From Bacteroidales bacterium (GTDB lineage Bacteria; Bacteroidota; Bacteroidia; Bacteroidales; P3): a stretch of 37,955 nucleotides of DNA. The translations under genes and the position numbers were made by a program. How positions within the stretch are numbered: position 1 is the first letter of the stretch; every line of letters starts with the position of its first letter. Shown in pieces: positions 23,558 through 31,199 of the stretch. The stretch is taken from positions 1 to 37,955 of the forward strand of contig JAKSMP010000020.1 in assembly GCA_024400505.1 (NCBI GenBank), given 5' to 3'. The notes under the pieces are model-generated. The model did not search any database, was not told where the DNA came from, and saw nothing but the letters and a program-made list of their open reading frames with translations.

Positions 23558-24517
23558 TTAGCAAGCAAAACGAGTGGGTTTGCACCATTTGTTGATAAGG
23601 GGAGTGGCTGCATTCATGAGGAGGATGGCGAAGGACACGCCTTCGGGGTAGCTGCCCCAAGTGCGGATCAGCACGGTGAGGATACCGCAACCACAGCCAA
23701 AGATGATTTGTCCCATTTTGGTCATGGGGCTGGTTACCATATCGGTGGCCATGAAGCATGCACCAAGCATGATGCCGCCCACGAGGATGGTGGCCACGGG
23801 GTTCATGAATTGCTCAGGGTTGCAGAGCCAAAGGATGCCGCTGAGGATGAATGCGGAGCCGATGAAGGTGACGGGGATATGCCAAGTGATGACTTTGCGC
23901 CAAAGCAGATAGATGGCACCAATGAGAATGGCCAAAGCGCTCACCTCACCGAGGGAGCCGCCGATATGGCCAAGGAACATGTCCATCAATTCGGGCATGG
24001 GCACATTGCCACCTTCTTTGATGATGCTCAGCGGAGTGGCACCAGTGGTGGTGTCGATGCTCATAGGGAACCATTTTCCCACAGTGGGCCAAGTGGTCAT
24101 CTGCACGGGGAAGGAGATAAGCAGGAATACACGACCGGCCAATGCGGGGTTGAAGGGGTTTTTGCCCAAGCCGCCGAAAGTCATCTTGGCCACAGCGATG
24201 GCGAAGATGGCGCCGATTGCCACAATCCAAATCATCTCAGCGGTGGCAGGCACGTTGAATGCCAGCAGCAAACCGGTGACGATGGCAGAACCGTCGCACA
24301 CGGTGGAGGGCACTTTGAGGATGAATTTTTCAATAAGCCACTGAGAAAGGCAGCATACTGCTACGGATACTAAGCTGATGAGGAGTGCGTTGAGACCAAA
24401 ATAGGCAATGCCACAGAGCAGCATAGGCACCAAGGCCAAATTGACGCGCCACATGATTTTCTTGGTGGATTCGTCGCTATGGACGTGCGGAGAACCAGAA
24501 ATATTTAATAGATTCAT
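23558..24517 (-). CDS. rnfD: Rnf complex subunit RnfD, covalent FMN
   Basis: Integral membrane subunit (319 aa, about nine or ten helices) carrying a second covalent FMN. The attachment motif is TTTGATPLS (about residue 160). Other family landmarks are GGLGKNPFNPALAGRVFLL and FMATDMVTSPMTKMGQIIFG. N-terminal residues SGSPHVHSDESTKKIMW match the usual start. The gene follows rnfC after 62 nt. Confidence 0.95.
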   Translation of the reverse strand: MNLLNISGSPHVHSDESTKKIMWRVNLALVPMLLCGIAYFGLNALLISLVSVAVCCLSQWLIEKFILKVPSTVCDGSAIVTGLLLAFNVPATAEMIWIVAIGAIFAIAVAKMTFGGLGKNPFNPALAGRVFLLISFPVQMTTWPTVGKWFPMSIDTTTGATPLSIIKEGGNVPMPELMDMFLGHIGGSLGEVSALAILIGAIYLLWRKVITWHIPVTFIGSAFILSGILWLCNPEQFMNPVATILVGGIMLGACFMATDMVTSPMTKMGQIIFGCGCGILTVLIRTWGSYPEGVSFAILLMNAATPLINKWCKPTRFAC

Positions 24518-24579
24518 ATTATTATTTAAATAGATTCTTAAAAGAGTTTGTTGTATTGCTTGATTTCTGATGCACTAGG

Positions 24580-25911
24580 CTATTTCTTTTGAGCAGCCAT
24601 CATGGCGCGCACCTTGTTTTTGCCGAGACGAATTTCGTCGAGCAGGGGTTTGTTGGCGGGGCAGCTGAAATAGCAGCAGCCGCACTCGATGCAGTCGAGT
24701 ATGTTGTGCTCCTTGGCTTCCTCGATACGGCCGTTCTTCACCAGGGCCGAGAAGAGGTAGGGCTCCAGTCCCATGGGGCATGCATTCATGCACTTGCCAC
24801 AGCGGATACAGTTGCTCTCGGGATTGCGGCGAGCTTCGGCTTCATCCATCACCAGCACACTGCTAGCGCCCTTGGTGGTGGGTGCGTCCAGGTTGCTGAT
24901 GGCTTTGCCCATCATGGTGCCGCCGCTGATCACCTTGCCAGTGGTTTCGGGCAGTGCTCCGATGGCGTGGCTGATGATGTCGTTGTAGCTGATGCCGATG
25001 CGGCACTGGTAGTTGTGCTGGCTGGGGAGTTTTTTGCCGGTCACGGTGAGGATGTTCTCGATGAGGGGCTTGTTCTTCTGGATGGCCTCATATACGGCGA
25101 AAGAAGTACCCACGTTGCTCACCACGCAACCCACGTCGATAGGCAGCTTGCCACTGGGCACTTTGCGTCCGGTGATGGCGTTGATGAGTTGCTTTTCTGC
25201 ACCCTGGGGGTATTTCACCACCATAGGCTCAACGATGATGCCTTCGAAGTTCTTGGCCATTTCGGTCATCACTCGGATAGGCTCAGGTTTGTTGCTTTCA
25301 ATTCCGATATAAGCGTTGGGCACGCCCAAAGCTTTGCGCAGAATGTTCACACCGATGCAGATTTCTTCGGCATGTTCCAGCATCACGCGATGGTCGGAGG
25401 TGAGGTAAGGCTCACATTCAGCGGCATTGATGATGAGGTACTCGGCTTTCTTGCCCTCTGGCACACTGTATTTGATGTGGGCGGGGAAGGTGGCACCGCC
25501 AAGACCCACGATACCCATCTCTTTCAATTTGGCCACAATCTCTTTGGGCTCCAAGTTGCACTCGCGTTTGATGTCGGGGGTGCGGTCGATGGTCTCCATC
25601 CATTCGTCGCCTTCAACGTCGATATAAATAGCGGGCTTGGGCATGCCGGTGAAATCTTTGCAGGATTCCACTTTGTTCACGGTGCCGCTCACGGGGGAGT
25701 GGATGTTGGCGCACATGAAGGTTTGTGCTTCAGCAATGAGTTGACCTACTTTCACTTTATCGCCCTTGGCCACGATGGGGGTGGCGGGAGCGCCTAAATG
25801 CTGGGTCATGAGCACCACAACCTGCTTGGGCAGGGGCATCTGCTCGATGGCAGCATTGGTTGAAATCTTATTCTCTTCGGGGTGTACACCACCCATTTTG
25901 AATGTTTTCAT
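24580..25911 (-). CDS. rnfC: Rnf complex subunit RnfC, NADH-binding
   Basis: Cytoplasmic subunit that binds NAD(H) and FMN and passes electrons through two [4Fe-4S] clusters. The N-terminus KTFKMGGVHPEENK is typical. The Complex I 51-kDa-like domain has GLGGATFPAHIKY (about residue 137) and a soluble-ligand-binding-like segment. Clusters are CIRCGKCMNACP (about 369) and CIECGCCYFSCP (about 407). At 443 aa it is of the compact type, without the long alanine-rich tail of gammaproteobacterial RnfC. It is 27 nt after rnfB. Confidence 0.96.
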   Translation of the reverse strand: MKTFKMGGVHPEENKISTNAAIEQMPLPKQVVVLMTQHLGAPATPIVAKGDKVKVGQLIAEAQTFMCANIHSPVSGTVNKVESCKDFTGMPKPAIYIDVEGDEWMETIDRTPDIKRECNLEPKEIVAKLKEMGIVGLGGATFPAHIKYSVPEGKKAEYLIINAAECEPYLTSDHRVMLEHAEEICIGVNILRKALGVPNAYIGIESNKPEPIRVMTEMAKNFEGIIVEPMVVKYPQGAEKQLINAITGRKVPSGKLPIDVGCVVSNVGTSFAVYEAIQKNKPLIENILTVTGKKLPSQHNYQCRIGISYNDIISHAIGALPETTGKVISGGTMMGKAISNLDAPTTKGASSVLVMDEAEARRNPESNCIRCGKCMNACPMGLEPYLFSALVKNGRIEEAKEHNILDCIECGCCYFSCPANKPLLDEIRLGKNKVRAMMAAQKK

Positions 25912-25938
25912 GTGTCTGTTCCTTTAGTGGGTTAGTGT

Positions 25939-26835
25939 TTATTGGTTGTTGGCGGGAGTCTGAGCGGGCTGTGCTGCAGGAGCGTCAGCTGCAGGAACTT
26001 CTTTCTTTGGGGGAAGAGGGGGGAAGTTTACAGCGTGGATGGCTCCGGTGGGGCACTCTGCAACGCATTTGCGGCAGCTCTTGCACAGATTAAAGTCGAT
26101 ATATGCCAAATTGTTCTCAACGGTGATGGCGCCGAATGGGCAGGTCTTGGCACACTTGCCGCAGCCGATGCATGCTGCGCTGCAAGCCTTCTTGGCCACG
26201 CCGCCTTTTTCCTTGTTGCGGCAAGCCACATACACGCGGCGGTCCTTCAATCCCTTTTTACGCAGTTCGATAATTCCGCGGGGGCAAGCCTTCACACAAG
26301 CGCCGCAGGCGGTGCACTTATCTTGATCAACAATGGGGAGGCCAGTCTCGGGGTCGATGCTCAGCGCACCAAACTGGCAAGCGCTAGCGCAGTTGCCGAA
26401 GCCAAGGCAGCCAAACATGCAGCCGCTTTCGCCAGCATACACCGAGTTGGCAAAAGCGCAGTCTTTCAAACCGTCGTAATTGTTCTTGGCGGTTGCGTTG
26501 GCGCAGGTGCCGTTGCAGCGCACCACTGCCACTTGGGGTTCTGAAACTTCGGGGGTGCAACCGAGGATTGCAGCCACCTTTTGAGCCACGGATTCACCGC
26601 CGGCAGGACATTTAAGTCCATCCATGTTGCCCTGTTTTACGAAGGCCTCAGCCATGGCGCGGCAGCCAGCTTTGCCACATCCGCCGCAGTTTGCTCCGGG
26701 GAGCACTTCGGCAATCTCATCGATTTTGGGGTCTTCTTCAACCTTGAACTTCTGGGCGACAAAATACAGTACAATGGCGAAGATGGCACCAATGATGCCC
26801 AATACCAGTACTGCAGTCAAAATCATGTTGGTCAT
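25939..26835 (-). CDS. rnfB: Rnf complex subunit RnfB, ferredoxin-like
   Basis: The entry subunit for electrons from ferredoxin. It has one N-terminal helix (about 5-27), a four-cysteine cluster CGGCGKAGC plus the Cys of KCPAGG (about residues 50-76), an extra Cys-rich insert, and ferredoxin-type motifs CTACGACVKACP, CIGCGKCAKTCP and CKSCRKCVAECP. Length is 298 aa with a Pro/Ala-rich tail (PAADAPAAQPAQTPA) that looks disordered. It is the first gene of the operon, 41 nt downstream of the predicted transcription start. Confidence 0.96.
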   Translation of the reverse strand: MTNMILTAVLVLGIIGAIFAIVLYFVAQKFKVEEDPKIDEIAEVLPGANCGGCGKAGCRAMAEAFVKQGNMDGLKCPAGGESVAQKVAAILGCTPEVSEPQVAVVRCNGTCANATAKNNYDGLKDCAFANSVYAGESGCMFGCLGFGNCASACQFGALSIDPETGLPIVDQDKCTACGACVKACPRGIIELRKKGLKDRRVYVACRNKEKGGVAKKACSAACIGCGKCAKTCPFGAITVENNLAYIDFNLCKSCRKCVAECPTGAIHAVNFPPLPPKKEVPAADAPAAQPAQTPANNQ

Positions 26836-26882
26836 TGTTTTATGTATTATTTATTATTATTCACTTTTTTTTCATTGACGTG

Positions 26883-26890
26883 CAAAATTA
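26883..26890 (-). promoter_or_regulatory. rnf operon -7 promoter box (TAATTTTG)
   Basis: Read on the reverse strand the sequence is TAATTTTG, an exact TAnnTTTG match. The start would be near 26877 and the leader A+T rich. No clear -33 TTTG is seen at the usual spacing. This is the only convincing promoter for the rnfB-C-D-G-E cluster. Confidence 0.7.
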
Positions 26891-27210
26891 CAAAAAATTA
26901 TTAATATATTATTATTGGCTTGTGTTTTTTGCCAAAAAAGATATCAACAGCTGTGAATTACGGCTTGCTGCCCAATCAAAAAAATGGTGGTTATATAACC
27001 TTGTTTTTTGGTATTGCATCACTCTCCAAGCATCACCCTAATCGTGTGCCAATTTGGCACATTCTTCTATGTTCCTACGCTCTTACCTATCACTTGCTTT
27101 TGGCGCGAAAGGAGGTGTCGATAAATCACCACAACCGAAGGTTTCGAACACCTTAGTATTTTTATATTTCTGCTGACTCCGCCAGCCGTAGCATACCCCC
27201 CCCGCCTTAC

Positions 27211-27262
27211 ACTCGAAGGTTCACTGGACCTTCTCGCCCTCTAAAGAGGGGACGGCTGACAC
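27211..27262 (+). repeat. Hairpin repeat, left copy
   Basis: Starts ACTCGAAG and contains the stem CCCTCT-AA-AGAGGG followed by GGACGG. It aligns at roughly two thirds identity with the reverse complement of 27421-27474; stem bases differ in both arms while pairing is kept. Confidence 0.65.
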
Positions 27263-27305
27263 ATCTACTATACTCAACATGTATTGATTTGAGAGAAGCA
27301 TAGTA

Positions 27306-27347
27306 AAGAGTGGAGAGTGGAGAGTGGAGAGTGGAGAGCGTAGAGTG
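27306..27347. repeat. Heptamer microsatellite, AGAGTGG units
   Basis: About five tandem copies of the 7-bp unit AGAGTGG, the last ones degenerate (AGAGCGTAGAGTG). The unit core is shared with the repeats downstream of the TPR gene near 1600. Lies between the two hairpin repeats. Confidence 0.85.
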
Positions 27348-27362
27348 AATCACCGGCTCCCG

Positions 27363-27411
27363 CCTACCTACTACCTGCTACCTGCTACCTACTACCTACT
27401 ACCTGCTCCCT
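27363..27411. repeat. Heptamer microsatellite, CTACCTR units
   Basis: Seven tandem units CTACCTA or CTACCTG, the last slightly changed to CTCCCT. It has the same period of seven as the neighbouring AGAGTGG array, with a different sequence. Likely slippage product; no function visible. Confidence 0.85.
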
Positions 27412-27420
27412 AAATACCGG

Positions 27421-27474
27421 CCACTGCCCGTCCCCTTTCGGAAAGGGACGAGATGGTTCACAGGATCTTCGAGT
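27421..27474 (-). repeat. Hairpin repeat, right copy in inverted orientation
   Basis: Reverse strand begins ACTCGAAG and contains the stem CCCTTT-CCG-AAAGGG extended by CGTCCC/GGGACG. With the left copy it forms an imperfect terminal inverted repeat around the two microsatellites, about 260 bp in all, in the manner of a MITE-like unit. Confidence 0.65.
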
Positions 27475-27504
27475 AATGGAAGATAGTGCGGTGACAATAT
27501 GTCA

Positions 27505-27588
27505 GAGCATGCTTGCCGCAACGAAGAAGGACCGAGGGTGTAGCGAAGGAGGAATCAAGCCTCTTTTGACGAATTGTTGAGCGTGCTC
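27505..27588. other. Long stem-loop of unknown role
   Basis: GAGCATGCT (27505) pairs with AGCGTGCTC (27580) over nine bp with one G-U, then CAAC (27519) with GTTG (27576) after a bulge, and inside lies a GAGG/CCTC hairpin (27549-27563). It may be an RNA structure or another repeat class. No promoter or T-run marks it as a gene. Confidence 0.45.
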
Positions 27589-27630
27589 TATTCTGCCTGC
27601 TTGTGGTAAAGGAATTGAACAATTGTGATT

Positions 27631-27756
27631 TTTTAACAAATTTGTTAAATCAATGTGTTTTTAGTGCCCCGATACGAATTTTTTATGCCTTTTGATACAG
27701 CCACTATACAACCACTATACAGCCACTATACAGCCGCCCTATATTTGGGGGTGTTT
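27631..27756 (-). repeat. Dispersed intergenic element, copy 2, inverted
   Basis: Reverse complement resembles 84-219, with the same order of blocks. Here the 11-bp unit GGYTGTATAGT is present about four times (27695-27735) against two in the other copy, so the unit number varies. The flanks on either side do not match, which sets rough limits to the element. Confidence 0.65.
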
Positions 27757-28226
27757 TGTATGTGTTAGAATAATGGCAAGTGAATTGTTGCTGTATTGGG
27801 TAAAAAGACTTGTTCTACGAGTTGTAAATCAGTTAGCTATAAAATATCTAGATTGCTCTATGATGTTTTTCCAGCGTCAGATTCGGTCAAAAACCTTGCA
27901 TGTGGCAGTTTAACAAAACAAATCCTAAAACAATGGATAATAACTTGAATTCCATTATTATATGATGATTTTAACATATTGCCTACTTTGCTAGGGTGTT
28001 TTGTTCGAGAAAAGCGTCGCATTTTGAAATTTTCCGCCCGAAAAAGAAGCAAAAAAAGCTGCGAACTCATAATTCTTTCGTGTCTGTATATCAGCAATAT
28101 ATGTCAATTAACATAAAATTTTCCATTGCAAATAATTGATATTCAGCATTGTTTTATTTTGCCCATTTTGCATTTTCCGCTGGAAATGGAAAAAACACAG
28201 TGCATTTAAGCGTTTCTGGCACAAAA

Positions 28227-28234
28227 TATTTTTG
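28227..28234 (+). promoter_or_regulatory. Promoter box for candidate structured RNA (TATTTTTG)
   Basis: Exact TAnnTTTG match. TTTA at 28205-28208 is a three-of-four -33 match at the same 18-bp spacing as the SRP RNA promoter. Predicted start about 28240, at the 5' edge of the folded region. Confidence 0.6.
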
Positions 28235-28239
28235 TAGAA

Positions 28240-28470
28240 GGCTGTGTGACCGAAGCCCCCCGGTACTACCTAAGCTGCCTTGACTCCGACCAACCTCAGA
28301 AGCCATTGGGCTGCGGAGAACGCCCTCCATTAGACTCTAGACATGCCTTTCCGGGAGGATTATCCGTAGAATAAATGCTGAAAACCTCGCCTTAGCGAGG
28401 ATGCTCGCGCTAAGCATTCTAAAAAGAAAAACGGGAAAGGCTGCCTTGTCACGAAGAGGCTCAGGATCGC
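28240..28470 (+). ncRNA. Unidentified structured non-coding RNA candidate
   Basis: A G+C-richer island in an A+T-rich intergenic stretch, directly behind a promoter box. The ends can pair: GTGAC (28246) with GTCAC (28448), AGCC (28254) with GGCT (28439), and CCCG (28259) with CGGG (28432). Inside are a hairpin CTCCG/CGGAG (28284/28314) topped by AGCC-ATTG-GGCT, a CCTCC/GGAGG stem (28324/28354), and an AATGCT/AGCATT stem (28374/28413) enclosing CCTCGC-CTTA-GCGAGG (28385-28400). There is no ORF of interest and no tRNA-like 3' end, so it is not tmRNA; the GAGGAAAGTCC block of RNase P RNA is missing. 6S RNA is one possibility from size and closing helix. The 3' end is uncertain because no clear T-run follows. 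Confidence 0.55.
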
Positions 28471-28565
28471 TTGAAATATAAACGATTTGATCTTTATTAC
28501 TGGCAATTTGTTGCGTCTCACCTGGGCTTTTTTAGTTGTAAAATTAATAATTCAAAAAAAAAATG

Positions 28566-28573
28566 TATCTTTG
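28566..28573 (+). promoter_or_regulatory. Promoter box of universal stress gene (TATCTTTG)
   Basis: Exact TAnnTTTG match with predicted start near 28579, leaving a leader of about 18 nt before the ATG. No clear -33 element at 18 bp. Confidence 0.7.
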
Positions 28574-28596
28574 CAAATTATTTAAATAATAATTTT

Positions 28597-29412
28597 ATGA
28601 GCAGAATACTTGTTGGATTTGACTTTTCTTCGGGTTCGGCAAAGGCCGTTGACCTAGCAATTGATATTTCCAATCGTGTAGGTTTGGATTTGAGATTGGT
28701 TTATGTGAAAGAGAAAAACCAAGACGAAACACCTATTCGTGAAGAAATTGAACGCCGTAATGCAGGTGTTGCGCATCTCCTTAAAGGCATCAAGATGGAC
28801 TATGTTATCTGTGAGGGTAAAGTGGCGCAACAGATTGTGGAACAGGCCGAAATCGCTGAGGCGGTTCTTGTGGTTGTGGGCACATTCGGCATGTCTGGAT
28901 TCAAGAAGAACCGTATTGGTGGCAACACTTATGAGACCATCACCAAGTGCCCAGTGCCAGTGCTCACCCTCCGAGAGGATTTCAATTTCAACAAGGCTCT
29001 CGAGCGTATCGTTGTCCCCATCGACAGCTCTCCCGACACTCGTCAAAAGGTACGCACCGCCGCTCAGTTCTCTAAACTTTTTGGATCCGAACTGCATATC
29101 CTAGGCCTTTATTCCGACACCAATTCCACCATTCGTGGCATTGTTGATGGATATGTTCGCATGGTGGATGATTATTTGAACAAGCATGAAATCAAGCATG
29201 TATCAAAATGTGTCAATGCACTGAAGAATATTACCAATACTACGCTTGAATATGCCGAACAGATTGATGCTGACATGATCATCATTATGACCGAGCAGGA
29301 GAAGAACCTCAATCGCATCCTCATGGGCACTTATGCGCAGCAGATGCTTAATCTCTCCACTCGTCCCGTTGTCACCCTTCGTCCTGTCCAGGTCAATGGC
29401 TTGGCCAAATAG
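28597..29412 (+). CDS. Universal stress protein, tandem UspA domains
   Basis: Cytoplasmic protein (271 aa). The ATG giving MSRILVGFDFSSGSAKAVDL is the usual Usp N-terminus; the frame is open further upstream (a TTG at 28471) but that part lies before the promoter. Domain 1 (1-140) has an ATP-loop-like VVVGTFGMSGFKKNRIGGNT and PVPVLTLRED; domain 2 (about 145-271) opens LERIVVPIDSSPDTRQKV and ends RPVVTLRPV, with its glycine loop largely lost. The first half could therefore bind ATP. It differs in sequence from the other tandem Usp in this window. Twelve nt separate it from the SPOR gene. Confidence 0.9.
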   Translation: MSRILVGFDFSSGSAKAVDLAIDISNRVGLDLRLVYVKEKNQDETPIREEIERRNAGVAHLLKGIKMDYVICEGKVAQQIVEQAEIAEAVLVVVGTFGMSGFKKNRIGGNTYETITKCPVPVLTLREDFNFNKALERIVVPIDSSPDTRQKVRTAAQFSKLFGSELHILGLYSDTNSTIRGIVDGYVRMVDDYLNKHEIKHVSKCVNALKNITNTTLEYAEQIDADMIIIMTEQEKNLNRILMGTYAQQMLNLSTRPVVTLRPVQVNGLAK

Positions 29413-29424
29413 TGCTGCTCAATT

Positions 29425-29883
29425 ATGAAGAAAATCTTTTCGCTGACAATTCTTTTGGTTGTTGCCTTTGTGGCTGTGGCTCAGTATGTGCCGGGTGGCA
29501 ACCGCAGTCGTGGACATATCCAGATAGTGGGCGATGTGGCAGTCAGCCAGCTGGTGCAGAAACATGTGGAACTCAACGAGCGAGTGCGCACCATACCCGG
29601 CTATCGCATCCAGGTGGCGTCGCTTTCGGGCACTGCATCCAAGAATCGTGCCTTTGAGATGAAAGAGCGTATCCGTTCTACCTATCCCGGAGTAGAGGCT
29701 TATGTGGTTTTCGATGAACCCAATTTCAAAGTGAAAGTGGGCGATTTCCGCACCCGTCTCGAAGCTTTTGTTTTCCTGCAGCGTATCCGTGCCGATTTCC
29801 CTGGCACCATCATCCGCGACAATATCTATCCCACCCAGATTAACTGGGACGAGATGGTTCCTGAAACCGAGGACGATATCTGA
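29425..29883 (+). CDS. Exported SPOR-domain protein
   Basis: A periplasmic protein (152 aa) with signal peptide MKKIFSLTILLVVAFVAVAQ and a single SPOR domain over about residues 58-135 (GYRIQVASLSGTASKNRAFE ... YVVFDEPNFKVKVGDFRTR). SPOR domains bind denuded glycan strands of peptidoglycan, mostly at division sites. No other domain is present, so it is probably a peptidoglycan-binding accessory protein. It seems to share the transcript of the universal stress gene and converges on the next gene with only 14 bp between. Confidence 0.88.
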   Translation: MKKIFSLTILLVVAFVAVAQYVPGGNRSRGHIQIVGDVAVSQLVQKHVELNERVRTIPGYRIQVASLSGTASKNRAFEMKERIRSTYPGVEAYVVFDEPNFKVKVGDFRTRLEAFVFLQRIRADFPGTIIRDNIYPTQINWDEMVPETEDDI

Positions 29884-29897
29884 TTTTTCACTTCGTG

Positions 29898-30176
29898 TTA
29901 TATCTTCACCTCTCTCACCTCACCTGGACTCAGGTAGATGAGAGGGTGTTCTTTTCCATCTAGCGAATCCCAGTCCACTCGTTTCAAGAAATCAAAGTCG
30001 GGGTGACCGAAATCGGTCGAGTGGCCATAGAGCATCACCCTTTCGGTGCCCAGCTCATATTCCCACCAACCTCCGCCGTAAGGACATTGCTCGCCGAATC
30101 TCAGCAGTTGATAATGCCGCATCACCTTGCCGAATCTCAACACTCCATGCTGATTGATAATGAATTTCTGGTACAT
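29898..30176 (-). CDS. Small conserved-looking protein of unknown function
   Basis: 92 aa, no signal peptide or transmembrane helix. Rich in aromatic and Gly residues (GEQCPYGGGWWEYELGTERV, YGHSTDFGHPDFDFL) with a C-terminal LIYLSPGEVREVKI. I do not recognise the family. Its ATG follows the tcdA stop directly (TAA then ATG without a gap), which strongly suggests translation from the same message and makes the ORF credible. No catalytic motif is evident. Confidence 0.65.
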   Translation of the reverse strand: MYQKFIINQHGVLRFGKVMRHYQLLRFGEQCPYGGGWWEYELGTERVMLYGHSTDFGHPDFDFLKRVDWDSLDGKEHPLIYLSPGEVREVKI

Positions 30177-30923
30177 TTACTTGCTCAAATCTTTGATAAT
30201 TTCTCCTGCCAACACAAATCCAAAGCAGCCGGTTATGTGCACCATCGAGCCGTTGATCACAGCTTTGTAGTCGCATGATTCATCGGTCTCGCCTTTGTTC
30301 TCTAGGGGCAGTTCCGTGCTGTATGCACAGCGAAACTTCCGTTTGGGCCACCGATTCATGTATTTGAATTTCTTGCGCAACGCTCTGGCCAGGGGGTCTC
30401 CAGTTACGTCTCTGAACTCGCTCACCGTCACTTTTGTAGGGTCAATCCTCAGCGCTGCACCCATCGATGAGAGCAACTTCACCCCCTCTTTTTCTGTGGC
30501 GTAGAGTATCAAGTGGGCTTTGTCTTTGAGCGAGTCGATGGCGTCAATCACATAGTCGTAATCCTCAATGTTGAAACTGTCGGCCGTTTCTGCGCTATAG
30601 ATGGCCTTTATGGCCGTTATTTCAGCATCGGGGTTTATCTCCAGCAGCCTTTCTTTCATCACATCCACTTTGGGCATACCCACAGTTTTGGCTGTGGCCA
30701 TCAATTGCCGGTTGCAGTTGGATATGCTCACACAGTCGCCGTCCACAATTGTGAGTCTTTTGATGCCAGCGCGTATCAGTGCCTCGGCGCACCAACTGCC
30801 CACTCCGCCTACGCCAAAGAGGATAACTTTCGTCTGTGCCATACGACTCATGACGTCGTGCCCCAGTAGCAGCTCCGAACGTTGTAGCCGCTCCATTTCA
30901 GATTCGGTGTATTTCATATCCAT
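30177..30923 (-). CDS. tcdA: tRNA threonylcarbamoyladenosine dehydratase
   Basis: An E1-like ATP-dependent enzyme that cyclises t6A to ct6A at position 37 of ANN-decoding tRNAs. The product (248 aa) has the ThiF/MoeB fold: nucleotide loop VILFGVGGVGSWCAEALIRAG, IVDGDCVSISNCNRQ, then DYVIDAIDSLKDKAHL, and the family-typical ALRIDPTKVTVSEFRDVTGDPLAR and KFRCAYSTE. ATGs at 30923 and 30917 are both possible starts. It ends immediately before the small downstream gene. The 276-bp space to the divergent helicase gene shows no exact promoter box on either strand. Confidence 0.93.
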   Translation of the reverse strand: MDMKYTESEMERLQRSELLLGHDVMSRMAQTKVILFGVGGVGSWCAEALIRAGIKRLTIVDGDCVSISNCNRQLMATAKTVGMPKVDVMKERLLEINPDAEITAIKAIYSAETADSFNIEDYDYVIDAIDSLKDKAHLILYATEKEGVKLLSSMGAALRIDPTKVTVSEFRDVTGDPLARALRKKFKYMNRWPKRKFRCAYSTELPLENKGETDESCDYKAVINGSMVHITGCFGFVLAGEIIKDLSK

Positions 30924-31199
30924 TAATAACTCACCCGATTGCCAGATATTGTATTCGGCCGTGAATATCTCTTGGCTGCCACTAATGACTCATTACATTT
31001 TTGAAACGAAAATTGCTGTTGATTGAACACGAATTTTTGTAAACTACTATTAAATAATGAATAATTATTACATGCAATCCACAGCAGCTCACGTTAAGTA
31101 AATCTCATTTGTGTCAATTTTTAGAAGTTGCCGCTTGTCCAAGCTGAAAGTGGCTGCGGGTGGGCAATAATAAAAGGCGGTGGCCGTTACTAAATAATA

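Larger units (their letters stand above)
26891..28226. other. Long intergenic region without a convincing protein gene
   Basis: Between the divergent rnf promoter and the candidate RNA promoter there is A+T-rich DNA with no ORF that has family-like features. It holds paired hairpin repeats, heptamer microsatellites, a long stem-loop and the second dispersed element (listed separately). Short ORFs at 26835-27156, 27692-27913 and, on the reverse strand, 27858-28097 start inside or run across repeats; I see no domain or signal peptide in them. The 27780-28100 part has a compositional look of decayed mobile DNA, but no transposase residue pattern can be named. Confidence 0.6.

Noticed and set aside
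24589-25797. 402-codon open frame antisense to rnfC
   Set aside because: Again a shadow: rich in His, Asp and Gly from the complement of rnfC codons, without domains.
27306-27411. Possible CRISPR array
   Set aside because: The repeats are contiguous heptamers without unique spacers and no cas gene is present.
27692-27913. 73-codon forward ORF
   Set aside because: Its first third is made of the 11-bp tandem units of the dispersed element; translation looks accidental.
27858-28097. 79-codon reverse ORF in the long intergenic region
   Set aside because: No signal, domain or promoter; it may be part of a decayed repeat, but I cannot support it as a gene.
28240-28470. tmRNA or RNase P RNA
   Set aside because: No tRNA-like acceptor or T-loop end and no tag ORF for tmRNA; the RNase P block GAGGAAAGTCC is absent on both strands.
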